DNA of 64,000 nt from Hyphomicrobiales bacterium (lineage in GTDB: Bacteria; Pseudomonadota; Alphaproteobacteria; Rhizobiales; Rhizobiaceae): positions 434,001-498,000 of the forward strand of contig UBMI01000021.1 in assembly GCA_900466475.1 (NCBI GenBank), written 5' to 3'. The notes under the pieces were generated by a model. It did no database searches. It had not been told where the DNA came from and saw only the letters and a program-made list of their open reading frames with translations. Both the position numbers and the translations under genes were made by a program. Shown here piece by piece: positions 53,131-62,156 of the stretch (position 1 is its first letter; every line of letters starts with the position of its first letter).

Positions 53131-53712
53131 TTAATTACATCCCTGCAACTGCTGCTGATAGGTGCCGGCCATCCGTGCAAACTTCTGCGCCGTCTGCTGC
53201 AACTGACCATTGCTGCGCCAGTCGCCGCGTTTGTAGCCGGTCGGGCCGGAGTAATAGGCCAGGTAAAGGTTGTAGGCGTCGTTGAGCGGAATGCCCGTCG
53301 TTTGGGCGTTGCTGTAGTGGTACCAAGCGATGAAATCGATCGCGTCGCCAAAGTTCGTGCGACGCGCGGACCAGTTGCCGGTTTCGGACTGGTAGTGATC
53401 CCAGGTTCCGTTCAGCGCCTGTGAATAGCCATAGGCCGTCGACGGTCTCGTCCAGGGAATGAAACCGAAGAGTTTTGTGCGCGGCGGACGCGCATAGGGC
53501 TGGAACCCGGATTCGACATACATGGTCGCCATCAGGATCGGCACCGGCACGCCGTATTTTTTCTCGGCACGCTCTGCGGCGCCCTGCCAGCTGGTGAAGA
53601 GACCGTCCTTCTGATCGAAGACGGCGCAGATATTTCTCGTCTGGCGGGGCGCTGTCGCGCAGCCGGCAAGCAGGGCCAGCCCGATGACCGCAAGCACGAT
53701 ACGAGTACGCAT
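53131..53712 (-). CDS. Transglycosylase SLT-type lipoprotein
   Basis: 193 aa. Lipoprotein signal MRTRIVLAVIGLALLAGCAT, lipidation at Cys18. The domain resembles lytic transglycosylases: the catalytic Glu is in MATMYVESGFQPYA, followed by TAYGYSQALNGTWDHY and YNLYLAYYSGPTGYKRGDW. It probably trims or cleaves peptidoglycan in the periplasm. It converges with pdeM, 6 bases apart. A hairpin (CTCTCG/CGAGAG) lies in its short leader. Confidence 0.88.
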   Translation of the reverse strand: MRTRIVLAVIGLALLAGCATAPRQTRNICAVFDQKDGLFTSWQGAAERAEKKYGVPVPILMATMYVESGFQPYARPPRTKLFGFIPWTRPSTAYGYSQALNGTWDHYQSETGNWSARRTNFGDAIDFIAWYHYSNAQTTGIPLNDAYNLYLAYYSGPTGYKRGDWRSNGQLQQTAQKFARMAGTYQQQLQGCN

Positions 53713-53769
53713 GATACAAACCTCTCGTTTCCGAGAGATTACTAACTCGTAAACGTTAAAGAGCGGTTT

Positions 53770-54711
53770 TTATGCGAATACGAGATGTTCTGGCGGTTTT
53801 TTGTGAGGCCAGGGATTGGTGCCGTCCCGCAGCCAGAGCAGCGTATCCAGCCAGAAGCCGGCGGCATGGCGTGCATGAAAAAGATCGAAATGTCCGATCC
53901 TCGGAAATCCGAGATCGTCTGGCGCCAGCAGCACCTCCTCCACTCTGGCACTACGATAGTGGGAAAGGCCGCGACGAATGGCCTGCACCGTGCCAATCTC
54001 GTCATCGGTGACGGTGAGGCCGAGGATCGGTGCATGGAAGTCTTCGAAGGATTTTGAGGCGTCTTTTTTTGCAGCCGAGCGAGGACTGTTCCATCCCCGC
54101 TGGAATGCCCAGTCGAGCGCGACGTCCTTCGGCAGATCTTCGAGCCAGCCGAGACACCGTCCGGGAAAATAGCCGGCAAGCAACGTTATCGCCGGCATTA
54201 GAAGATGCCATTTCGCGAACAGCCGCCCGCGATGATCAGGCGCATAGTCCCGCCAGTTCCCATATTGTGCCCCGACCGCCAGCATCCGGGCAACGCGGTC
54301 GCAATGCGCCGAAAGACCCGGCAGGAAGCCGCCGATACTATGCCCAACGACAAAGAGCTCTCGGCCGGGCCTTTGGGCCTCCATGAAACGTAGCGCTGCA
54401 TCGAAATCCCGCTCGCCCCAGTCGCGCCAGCGATAGCCGCAGTCACGCAACCGCTCCGGTCGCGAGAGGCCGATGCCGCGATAGTCATAGGTCAGTACAT
54501 CGAAGCCATATTCGGCGAGAAAGCGCGCATAATAGTGATAATAGCGCGCCGCAACGCCGGTTGCCGGATTGATGACGACGTTGCCATTGCTGCGTTTGCT
54601 GGTCGCACTCCAGATGTGGCCGTGAAGCGCAACACCATCGGAGCACTCGATCACGACGGCTTCCGCCTCCTTGATAAGATCACTCTCCCTGCGGTTGCCT
54701 GCAGCCGGCAT
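53770..54711 (-). CDS. Alpha/beta hydrolase
   Basis: About 313 aa. GHIWSATSKRSNGNVVINPATG begins the core; VLTYDYRGIGLS gives the strand before the nucleophile elbow LFVVGHSIGGF with Ser, and the C-terminal His lies in FPRIGHFDLF. Substrate is not inferable. AAGGAGA precedes the ATG at 54711. It is divergent from a TetR regulator whose likely operator lies between them, which suggests inducible expression by a small hydrophobic ligand. Confidence 0.86.
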   Translation of the reverse strand: MPAAGNRRESDLIKEAEAVVIECSDGVALHGHIWSATSKRSNGNVVINPATGVAARYYHYYARFLAEYGFDVLTYDYRGIGLSRPERLRDCGYRWRDWGERDFDAALRFMEAQRPGRELFVVGHSIGGFLPGLSAHCDRVARMLAVGAQYGNWRDYAPDHRGRLFAKWHLLMPAITLLAGYFPGRCLGWLEDLPKDVALDWAFQRGWNSPRSAAKKDASKSFEDFHAPILGLTVTDDEIGTVQAIRRGLSHYRSARVEEVLLAPDDLGFPRIGHFDLFHARHAAGFWLDTLLWLRDGTNPWPHKKPPEHLVFA

Positions 54712-54770
54712 CTGTCGTCTCCTTCGTCCCTGACCCTGCAGGACATTAGCCGTCAAGCCGTGTTGATGAC

Positions 54771-54784
54771 ACTCACTAGTCGGT
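54771..54784. promoter_or_regulatory. Candidate TetR operator
   Basis: ACTCACTAGTCGGT, a 14-bp imperfect palindrome of the form AC-N2-ACTAGT-N2-GT, located 14 bases before the tetR ATG and 60 before the hydrolase start. The form matches many TetR-family half-sites. Confidence 0.5.
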
Positions 54785-54797
54785 ATACATTCCTGTC

Positions 54798-55373
54798 ATG
54801 GTCAGATCCGCATCAGACACGCGGGAGCGCATCGTCGCAGCCACCGCGAAACTCTTCTACAGCGACGGCATCCGCGCCGTGAGCGTCGATGCCGTTGCGG
54901 AGAAGGCAGATGTCACCAAGCGCACCCTCTACTATCATTTCGATAGCAAGGACGATCTGATCGCCGCCTATCTGGAAAGCCGGGATCAGCCCAATCTCGC
55001 TGTCTATAGGCGCTGGTTTGCGGAAACGGACGGCGATCTCGCTGCGAAGGTAAAGGGCATTTTCGACAATCTCGCCCGCTCTGCCCGGCACCCGAAATGG
55101 AAGGGCTGCGGATATCTCAGAACCTCGGCGGAACTTGCAAACATGCCCGGCCATCCCGCGATCAAGGTCGGTGCCGCGCATAAGAAGAATGTCGAGCAGT
55201 GGCTGGTGACGCTCTTCGCGGGTGAGCATGGTGCTGACGCGGATAAGCTCGCCCGCCAGATCGTGCTGCTGCTCGACGGCTCCTTTGCCGCCGTGCTCCT
55301 GCATCGCGATCCGACCTATATGGAAACGGCCGGCGAAGCGGCTGCAGCCCTGGTGGCTGCAGCCGGAAAATGA
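54798..55373 (+). CDS. TetR/AcrR-family regulator
   Basis: 191 aa. The N-terminal HTH is complete: TRERIVAATAKLFYSDGIRAVSVDAVAEKADVTKRTL followed by YYHFDSKDDLIAAYL. The C-terminal ligand-binding domain is helical, with GCGYLRTSAELANMPGHPAI. It most likely represses itself and the divergent hydrolase. Its stop abuts the stop of the convergent reductase gene (55373/55374). Confidence 0.92.
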   Translation: MVRSASDTRERIVAATAKLFYSDGIRAVSVDAVAEKADVTKRTLYYHFDSKDDLIAAYLESRDQPNLAVYRRWFAETDGDLAAKVKGIFDNLARSARHPKWKGCGYLRTSAELANMPGHPAIKVGAAHKKNVEQWLVTLFAGEHGADADKLARQIVLLLDGSFAAVLLHRDPTYMETAGEAAAALVAAAGK

Positions 55374-55934
55374 TCATTCTGCGGTGCCGGGTTCATAGCG
55401 CAGGATCATCGCACCGCTCTTGGTCACCGAGGAATCGAGCAGCTTCAGCGCCCTCTGGGTCTCCGCGGGCTTGAAGTGCGGATTGCCGCCGCCGAGGATG
55501 ACCGGCACGAGGCAGATACGGATTTCGTCCACCAGTCCAGCCTTCAAGAGGACATCGGCAAGCTCGGCGCTGCCGAAGATGAAGATCGTCTTGCCGCGCT
55601 CCTCCTTCAGCCGCTTCAGTTCGGGTACCGGGTCGTTGACGACGCGCGTATTGTTCCAGTCCGCCTTTTCCATGCTCCGCGAGACGGCAATCTTGGCGAT
55701 GCCGTTCATATAGGCCTTGATCTTGTCCTCGCTCTCCGCGGTTGGCCAATAGGCCGCCATGCCCTCATAGGTCTTGCGTCCGAAGACCAGAAGGTCGCCT
55801 TCCTCGCCGAACTGCTCGGCATATTTTTCGAGCTCCGGCCCCCAGGCCAGGTTGTGGAACTCGATGTCCCACGGTTTCGTCCCTTCGAAGTAGCCATCCA
55901 GCGTCATCAGGTTCCAGACAACAAGCTTCCTCAT
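55374..55934 (-). CDS. RibD C-terminal-type dihydrofolate reductase family protein
   Basis: About 186 aa. MRKLVVWNLMTLDGYFEGTK is the first strand-loop of the reductase fold; LLVFGRKTYEGMAAYWP is the nucleotide-binding helix region, and TIFIFGSAELADVLLKAGLVDE the characteristic GSAEL segment. It probably reduces a pterin, pyrimidine or other ring with NADPH. AAGGAGGATGAG precedes the ATG. A perfect palindrome lies 25 bases upstream. Confidence 0.9.
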   Translation of the reverse strand: MRKLVVWNLMTLDGYFEGTKPWDIEFHNLAWGPELEKYAEQFGEEGDLLVFGRKTYEGMAAYWPTAESEDKIKAYMNGIAKIAVSRSMEKADWNNTRVVNDPVPELKRLKEERGKTIFIFGSAELADVLLKAGLVDEIRICLVPVILGGGNPHFKPAETQRALKLLDSSVTKSGAMILRYEPGTAE

Positions 55935-55958
55935 CTCATCCTCCTTGGACTGTGTCCT

Positions 55959-55995
55959 CCTCAAAACCAGTTGCTAATAACAACTGGTTTTGAGG
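55959..55995. promoter_or_regulatory. Perfect 15-bp palindrome upstream of the reductase gene
   Basis: CCTCAAAACCAGTTG and its exact complement flank CTAATAA. It lies between 25 and 61 bases before the start codon, where a promoter or 5' UTR must be. No regulator gene adjoins; the half-site AACCAGTT could serve a HxlR- or MarR-type factor. Confidence 0.6.
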
Positions 55996-56159
55996 CTAGT
56001 CTAACTGATAGCAAGATGCAAGCGGTTAAAAATGAGGGAGTTTGAAAGACAGCGGCAGCGGGCATCGGGACACGCTTCTGCCGCCCGCTACGTGATGGCC
56101 GTCGGATGTTTGATGAAAACCTATCTGAAACTTATCGACCGGTGGCGGAGATCCGCGGG

Positions 56160-56960
56160 TCAATCCTTACGGAAGATCAGGCTGGCGCCCCATCCCGTCA
56201 GCACGGCCAGCAGCACCGCAAAACAGCCGTAGAAAATCGGTTGCTCATGCGCAGCATCGGTAATCGTCTGCTCGATACCCGTCTTGATGACGCGCAGCGG
56301 CTGCGATTTCTGCGTCACGAACTTGCCGCTCTTGAACAGATAGGCGCGCACCGTATGCACGCCGTTCGGAATGTTGGCCGGCAGCCGCAGGCTTGCCTTG
56401 AAGAGGTTGGAGGAGACGAAGCGCACGCCACTCGGATCGCGCTCGTAGAGCCCGCCCACCTGCTGTATGCGCCGGAAGGCGGTGCGGAATTCGTTGAGAC
56501 TGTTGAAATTACCGGCAAAATCGATCGGCCGCAGCGGAATATGGTCGATGCCGATCCCTTCGCCCGTGAGGTCCAGCGGCGTCGTGATGTCGTCGATGGA
56601 ACGCGAACTCGACATTGAATAGGAATGCGGCACGTCGGCAAAGGTCATCGACGAGGTGTTGATCCAGATGCCGAAGACCCGCTCCTTCTTGCGCACGGTG
56701 GCATCCTCGCGCGGTCCTTCCAGAACCACGATGACATCATACTGGCCGATGGCGAGCAGCAGGTCGTCCGTATTGGTCACCGCGCCGAAAATCGTCAGGT
56801 CCGCGCCGCGGAAATCCGAGGTGATGGCGATCTCGCTGGTCGAAGTGCCAATTTCCAGCAATTCGCGCTCGGCCTGCGTCGTTCCCTGACCGGGCAGCAT
56901 CATCTGCGCCGAGGCGGCCACAGGCATGAGAAGAACAAGAAGCAGGAGGAGCCGAAACAT
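56160..56960 (-). CDS. TIGR02186-family membrane-anchored protein
   Basis: 266 aa. Signal peptide MFRLLLLLVLLMPVAASA, a large extracytoplasmic beta-rich domain (ITSDFRGADLTIFGAVTN, VVLEGPREDATVRKKERVFGIW, DVPHSYSMSSSRSIDDI) and one C-terminal helix (IFYGCFAVLLAVLTGWGASLIF). It matches the TIGR02186 family found with TauE/SafE exporters. Its ATG overlaps the TGA of the transporter gene by one base (TGATG), so the pair is translationally coupled and likely works together. Confidence 0.9.
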   Translation of the reverse strand: MFRLLLLLVLLMPVAASAQMMLPGQGTTQAERELLEIGTSTSEIAITSDFRGADLTIFGAVTNTDDLLLAIGQYDVIVVLEGPREDATVRKKERVFGIWINTSSMTFADVPHSYSMSSSRSIDDITTPLDLTGEGIGIDHIPLRPIDFAGNFNSLNEFRTAFRRIQQVGGLYERDPSGVRFVSSNLFKASLRLPANIPNGVHTVRAYLFKSGKFVTQKSQPLRVIKTGIEQTITDAAHEQPIFYGCFAVLLAVLTGWGASLIFRKD

Positions 56961-57883
56961 CAGTTCCCCACTCCCATGACGACCGAATAGATATCCTGCG
57001 GTGTCACGATCAGCGCGACGGCAAGGCGCAGTCCGACGGCGAGAACCAGCAGGCCGAGCAGGGCGCGCAACTGCTCGCCGCGCAGCCGCTGGCCGACACG
57101 CACGCCATATTGCGCACCGATGACACCGGCGAGCATGAGGAAGAAGGCGAGTACGATATCGACGGAATAGTTGGTCGCCGCCTGCACGATCGTCGTATAG
57201 GCGGTCACGAAGATGATCTGGAAGAGTGAGGTACCGACGACGACATTGGTCGGGATGCGCAGCAGGTAGATCATGGCCGGAACCATGATGAAGCCGCCGC
57301 CGACACCCATGACGGAGGTCAGGATGCCGATCGCAAAGCCGAGCGTCACGATCGGAATAACCGACAGATAGATCTTCGATTTCTTGAACCGCACCTTGAG
57401 CGGCAGCTTGTGAACCCAGTGCTGATGGCCGGGCTTGCGGGGCGCCGGTGCCTCGTTGCGGGCCGCCCGGCGCATGGCATTGACGCTTTCCCAGAGCATC
57501 AGCCCGCCGACTGTACCGAGGAAGACGACGTAAAGCAGCGAGATGAAGAGGTCGAGCTGACCGATCGCGCGCAGCAGCGAGAAGATCCAGATACCAACAG
57601 TCGCGCCCGAAAGACCGCCGACAAGCAGCACCGATCCGAGCTTCACATCCAGCGTGCCGCGCCGGAAATGCGTGATCGCCCCCGAGATCGAGGAAGCGAC
57701 CACCTGGTTGGCCCCGGTTGCGACGGCGACGACCGGCGGAATGTTATAGAAGATCAGGAGAGGCGTAATCAGAAAGCCGCCGCCAACGCCGAACATGCCC
57801 GACAGGAAGCCAACGGCGGCCCCCATGCCGAGAATGATGAAGATGTTCACCGACAATTCTGCGATGGGCAGATAGATTGTCAC
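56960..57883 (-). CDS. TauE/SafE-family sulfite/anion exporter
   Basis: 307 aa with eight hydrophobic helices in two repeats, each opened by the family motif: GFLSGMFGVGGGFLITPLLI and LTSVMGVGGGFIMVPAMIYL. A basic cytosolic loop (RRAARNEAPAPRKPG) separates the halves. Members move sulfite, sulfoacetate or other organosulfonates; substrate here is unknown. It is the first gene of the pair with the TIGR02186 protein. Confidence 0.92.
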   Translation of the reverse strand: MTIYLPIAELSVNIFIILGMGAAVGFLSGMFGVGGGFLITPLLIFYNIPPVVAVATGANQVVASSISGAITHFRRGTLDVKLGSVLLVGGLSGATVGIWIFSLLRAIGQLDLFISLLYVVFLGTVGGLMLWESVNAMRRAARNEAPAPRKPGHQHWVHKLPLKVRFKKSKIYLSVIPIVTLGFAIGILTSVMGVGGGFIMVPAMIYLLRIPTNVVVGTSLFQIIFVTAYTTIVQAATNYSVDIVLAFFLMLAGVIGAQYGVRVGQRLRGEQLRALLGLLVLAVGLRLAVALIVTPQDIYSVVMGVGN

Positions 57884-57998
57884 AGCCGACCCCGATTATC
57901 GCCGCGCCCGCCGCGGCGGCCTGTCTCACGTCCCCGTTCGAATGGCGCATCCTACTGTGAAATCGTTGCCAGAGGCTTTCGAAGGAAAAAGTGCAATC

Positions 57999-58043
57999 AG
58001 CCGGATGCGGGTCTCGATATGTCCCGCATAATCCGGCTTTTTT
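57999..58043 (+). terminator. Orphan strong terminator-like hairpin
   Basis: AGCCGGATGCGGG pairs with CCCGCATAATCCGGCT (two-base bulge), then six T on the plus strand. Both flanking genes are on the minus strand, so it has no plus-strand gene to end. It may close a small plus-strand RNA or act as a second stop for podJ read-through. Confidence 0.6.
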
Positions 58044-58074
58044 CAGGTTTTGTGACAGGTGGCTCGAAAAGGCG

Positions 58075-58103
58075 AAAAGCCCCGCGGCAGAGCGCCGCCG
58101 GGC
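58075..58103 (-). terminator. podJ terminator
   Basis: On the minus strand GCCCGGCGGC/GCCGCGGGGC (one mismatch) with a short loop, followed by TTTT, four bases after the podJ stop. Confidence 0.7.
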
Positions 58104-58107
58104 GATC

Positions 58108-61100
58108 TCAGATAGCCTTGGCGCCCGGTTTGTTGCGTTCCAGAAGCGCCTTCACCGTATCGTCGTTGACCTTGCCGGTCGGCTCCTGTCCGATCGACTT
58201 CTGGAAGTTCTTGATGGCAGTCACCGTCTTGGCGCCCATTTCTCCATCCGCCGGGCCAGCGTCGAATCCGTTATTGTTGAGGATCGCCTGGATGTTGCGG
58301 ATCGCTTTCTTCATGTCGACGGTGGCCGTCTTCGGTGCGGCGGCACTTGCCCATGCATCGGGAACCTCGATGCCGTTCGCCTTGTTGTCGAGCGGCTGCG
58401 GCTTCCAGAGCTCGGCCTTGGCGCGGGCGCGCTCGAGTTGGTCCGGCTTCATGGCATTTGCGACTTCGTCACGCTTCTGGGCAGCATCCTTGTCGCCCGA
58501 CTTGGCGGCGATCGAAAACCACTTGTAGGATTCTTCCAGATCCGCCGGTACGCCATTGCCGCGGGCGCACAGGATGGCGAGGTTGAACTGGCTGTCGGTG
58601 ATGCCGAGGTCGGCAGCCTTCTGGAACCACGTTGCGGCCGTCGCATAATCCTGCTGGCCGAGAGCGCCTGAGGCATAGAGCACGGCGAGATTGTGCATGG
58701 CGCTGGCATTGCCCTGGCCCGCAGCCTGCTCGTAGAGGCTCTTGGCCTTCTGCACGTCGCGGTCGACGCCATTGCCCTTCTCATACATGCTGCCGAGACG
58801 GTACTGTGCCGGTGCGAAGCCGTTGTCGGCCGAGAGCTGATACCAGCTCGCGGCCTGCTTCTGGTCGGCGGCAAGGCCATTGCGGCCTTCGGTATAACGC
58901 GCACCGATCTCGAAGAGCGCCAGCGCGTCGCCATTACGCGCTGCATCCGCAAGCGGCTGCGGCTGGATCGTATCGGGAACGATGATCGAAGCGGCAGCGG
59001 ATGCGGCAGGGATCGTCGTCGGCGCCGCGGGAGCGTTCGGAACAAAGCCGGACGTATTCTGCGCGGGCGCCTGGCTGAAATCCTCTGCGCCTTCGCCGTC
59101 AAGCGGCGTGGCATCGGTGAGGTGATCGGGTGTCGCTGCCTGCGGCTCTGCGGGCGCGGTCGCCTCGGAAGGTGCTGCGTCCGGCGTCATCATCGGCGCC
59201 GGAGCGCTGGTTTCGGGCGCGGCTGCTTCCGGCGCAACCGGTGCCGGGGCTGCCATATTGGCCTGCGGCGTTTCGGTCGCGTCGGTCAGAACCGAGACTT
59301 CAGCCGGAGGCGGGGCCTTTTCGCCCGTGGTCAACGTGCGGGCAAGCGGGAAAGCCATGATGGCCAGCAGCACGGCCCCGACCGCGAGCAGGATCGGCCG
59401 GCGAAAGCGCGAGAAGGCGCCACCCTTGCCGGCTTTTTCAGGCTTCGCAGCACGACGCTCGGCGCGGGTCGCGGGCTTTGCGTTGCTGTCGATCTCCATG
59501 GCGGCGGCCTGCGCGGCGCGGCGCGCAGCGGCGATATAGTCGGCCCGATCGTTTTCAGTGGCCGGCTTGCCGCGCTGGGCATTCTGGCTGGCGCGCACGC
59601 GCTCCAGGATCTTCTTGACATCAGGTGCGCCAGAGCCCGGCTCTAGCAATTCGTTCGCCGCCTCTGCCGGCACGACATCGACGGGATCGATTGACGGTGC
59701 GGGATCGATGACCGTGCGCTCGGCAGCGGCCTTTGCCTCCGTCTTGCGCGATGGCATCAGCTTGCGGCCAAGGCTTGCAAGCAGGCTACCCTTGGCAGGA
59801 ACGACAGGCTTTTCCGACTGGCTCGTCGCTTCGATGGCGATCGCGCTGGTGCTGTCGGCCAAAGCCGCTTCCGGCATACGCACTGCCGTCTCTTCGGCGA
59901 TGTCGGCCGTGCGCAGCACAGGCGAGGCCTTCGGCGCCGGCATCACCGGCGCCCTGGCTGGCTCGCTGCCCGCATCGACGAGTGCGTAGGGGTCAACGTC
60001 GAAATCGACTTCCGCCGCCGGCATCCGGGCGGCCGGGCGAACCCGCTCCTCCATCGTATCCAGCCGGTCGGCAATATGCAGCAGCGTCTCGTGGAGGGCC
60101 TGGAAGGTCTTGTGCGTGCGCTCCTCGCTGTCGCGGCTCAAATCTTCGAGGTTGCGCAGATCATCGGCGAGCGCGATGAGGGCCGACATGTCGCTCTCTG
60201 CGGGTGCAGCGCCCTGTGCTCCGCCGTTGCGCGAATAGGCATCAACCACGGCTTCCGCTGCCTGCCGTGCCGCCTCGATGATATATTCGTCGTTCGTCGC
60301 GATATAATCTTCGATTGCACCCATGCGACGGTCGAGATCCGCGGATACTTCCGCATTTTCGCGCGGCGTATTCAGGAGCTCGGAGAGATTTGCAATCTGC
60401 TCCTCGAGGTTCTTCAGCGCGCGCGTGTCGGTCGGCGCAGCTGCAGTGCTTTCCTCCAGCCTTGCGGCGATGTCGCTAAGCCGCCCTTCGATACGCTGAA
60501 AGGCGCTGTCGTCGATAACAGGCGCCGGGACGGGGCGGATTTCCATCTCGTCGATGCGGCGTGCGAGATAGTCGAGTCTCTGGGCGAGCGCATCATTGAC
60601 CGAGCCGCTTTCCAGCGCATCGATCTTGCGGGAAATGTCGGAAAGCGCGCCGGTCAGGTCCTGTTGCGGGGCGGCCTTCTGCGTGCGCTCGAGCAAGTAG
60701 GAAAGGTGCTCCAGCCGCTCGTCGAGACGCGAAGTCGCCTCGGCCTTGGCAAGGTCCTCGACGCGCGCCGTCAATGCTTCCAGCCGGCCGGCCATCTCGT
60801 CGGTCGGGTTGGGACGGTTTATGGCGGCCCGGCCCATCAGCTCGATCTGCTCGCCAAGCGCGGAAAGGCGATTTTCCAACCGCTGCATCAGTGCCGGATC
60901 ACCGCCTGCAGCACTGCGTCCGCTGGCGGCGATCGCGCGGCTGATCTCGTCGAGCCGCGTATCCATGGCGGCGAACTGCTCGGACATGATCCGGTCGTGC
61001 GGCTGGATGAGGTTGCCGAACTGCTCGACCGCAGAGGCGATGGTGATGAGCTTGTCTTCCAGTGCGTGCACGGCCGGGCTTTCGCCCATGCCGCCAAGAT

Positions 61101-61872
61101 GCCGCTTGATGTCGTCAAGCCGGTAGGCGAGCGACACCAGCTCTTCCTGCAGCCCGGCCGTGTCGAGCTCTGCCAGGCGGTTTTCCACATTGTCCCAGCG
61201 CTGTTCCATGTGGCGCATGGAATCCTCGCGCGCCAGCCCGTCCATCAGCGAACGCAGCTCTTCGAATTCGTTGCGCAGGCCGGTAGCCTCCGGACCAGCC
61301 GAGCGGCTGGTGAGCTGCGCGATGCTCTGCGACAGGCGACCCATGTCGGCGCGGATGTCGTCGGCGAAATGCCTGTCCTGCGCGCTCGCCTTGATCTCTC
61401 GCAGCTCCGTGCGCAGCGCATTCATCTCGCGCGTGACACCTTCGGAAATGTCGCGCTTCAGGTCCTGTCGCAGGTTGACGAGGGCCTGGGCGATTTCGGT
61501 CATCGTGTCGCCGGAGGCGCGGAAAGCGGGTGCGGGCGGCTGCGGTGCCGGCGCGCGCTGCGGAGCAGGCGCAAGTGCCGGTTCACGCAGAAGGGCCGGT
61601 GCCGCTTCGCGCGTATAGGCGCGCTCGCGGTTCTCTCTGGTAGCGTCAAGCGCGCGCTGGCGCTGGCGGATTTCCGCCAGCGGGTCGGCAGCGCGCGGCG
61701 TATAGGAACTGACGTAGGGGTCGCGGTCTGGCGTCGGATTGCTGGGTCGCTGTTCGCGTCCGCTGCCCATCAAGCCTTCGATTCGCGCTTCCAGCCCTTC
61801 GATCGTGCGGTTCAACGCGTCGAGCGAGGTTCTGTCGGAATGCCGGGAAGAATGTGATCGCGATCCGTTCAT
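58108..61872 (-). CDS. podJ: Cell-polarity protein PodJ homologue
   Basis: 1254 aa. Residues 1 to about 650 are long coiled-coil heptads (repeats such as RLDEISRAIAASG, LENRLSALGEQIEL). One transmembrane helix is RRPILLAVGAVLLAIMAFPLA near residue 840. A Pro/Ala-rich periplasmic linker leads to Sel1-like repeats (ALFEIGARYTEGRNGLA, APAQYRLGSMYEKGNG, ASAMHNLAVLYASG) and a C-terminal peptidoglycan-binding domain (IQAILNNNGFDAGPADGEMG). This order is that of alphaproteobacterial PodJ, which marks the cell pole and recruits other pole proteins. Identification rests on architecture and length. Confidence 0.85.
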   Translation of the reverse strand: MNGSRSHSSRHSDRTSLDALNRTIEGLEARIEGLMGSGREQRPSNPTPDRDPYVSSYTPRAADPLAEIRQRQRALDATRENRERAYTREAAPALLREPALAPAPQRAPAPQPPAPAFRASGDTMTEIAQALVNLRQDLKRDISEGVTREMNALRTELREIKASAQDRHFADDIRADMGRLSQSIAQLTSRSAGPEATGLRNEFEELRSLMDGLAREDSMRHMEQRWDNVENRLAELDTAGLQEELVSLAYRLDDIKRHLGGMGESPAVHALEDKLITIASAVEQFGNLIQPHDRIMSEQFAAMDTRLDEISRAIAASGRSAAGGDPALMQRLENRLSALGEQIELMGRAAINRPNPTDEMAGRLEALTARVEDLAKAEATSRLDERLEHLSYLLERTQKAAPQQDLTGALSDISRKIDALESGSVNDALAQRLDYLARRIDEMEIRPVPAPVIDDSAFQRIEGRLSDIAARLEESTAAAPTDTRALKNLEEQIANLSELLNTPRENAEVSADLDRRMGAIEDYIATNDEYIIEAARQAAEAVVDAYSRNGGAQGAAPAESDMSALIALADDLRNLEDLSRDSEERTHKTFQALHETLLHIADRLDTMEERVRPAARMPAAEVDFDVDPYALVDAGSEPARAPVMPAPKASPVLRTADIAEETAVRMPEAALADSTSAIAIEATSQSEKPVVPAKGSLLASLGRKLMPSRKTEAKAAAERTVIDPAPSIDPVDVVPAEAANELLEPGSGAPDVKKILERVRASQNAQRGKPATENDRADYIAAARRAAQAAAMEIDSNAKPATRAERRAAKPEKAGKGGAFSRFRRPILLAVGAVLLAIMAFPLARTLTTGEKAPPPAEVSVLTDATETPQANMAAPAPVAPEAAAPETSAPAPMMTPDAAPSEATAPAEPQAATPDHLTDATPLDGEGAEDFSQAPAQNTSGFVPNAPAAPTTIPAASAAASIIVPDTIQPQPLADAARNGDALALFEIGARYTEGRNGLAADQKQAASWYQLSADNGFAPAQYRLGSMYEKGNGVDRDVQKAKSLYEQAAGQGNASAMHNLAVLYASGALGQQDYATAATWFQKAADLGITDSQFNLAILCARGNGVPADLEESYKWFSIAAKSGDKDAAQKRDEVANAMKPDQLERARAKAELWKPQPLDNKANGIEVPDAWASAAAPKTATVDMKKAIRNIQAILNNNGFDAGPADGEMGAKTVTAIKNFQKSIGQEPTGKVNDDTVKALLERNKPGAKAI

Positions 61873-62082
61873 GTTCTTGCTCGCTTCGATTGCCCGGTCC
61901 GGGCCCGATCATTGCCTTTTCCGAAGCGTACCGGGGCACGCAGCGGAGAGCGCCATCCATGAGGAAATAATCAATTAGACTTTCCTCAAGCTGGACAGAT
62001 TTTGGCGGCACTCCTGAAACGCGAGACAAAGAAAAGGAATGCAGATCGCCAATGCTCACCGCGCACCTTTCACGAAACGTGG

Positions 62083-62097
62083 TAAAGAACTCGTTAA
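62083..62097. promoter_or_regulatory. CtrA-like site upstream of podJ
   Basis: TAAA-N7-TTAA, one mismatch from the CtrA consensus TTAA-N7-TTAA, 211 bases before podJ. The context (cell-cycle gene) is suitable but the match is weak and short. Confidence 0.3.
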
Positions 62098-62156
62098 CCC
62101 GGATGAGAATTTTTTAACTTTTGCGCTCTTCGTGCCAATTTGGCGCGCGCAAATCT

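Noticed and set aside
60076-61857. 593-aa open frame on the plus strand
   Set aside because: Opposite the coiled-coil part of podJ, where GC-biased third positions keep the antisense frame open.
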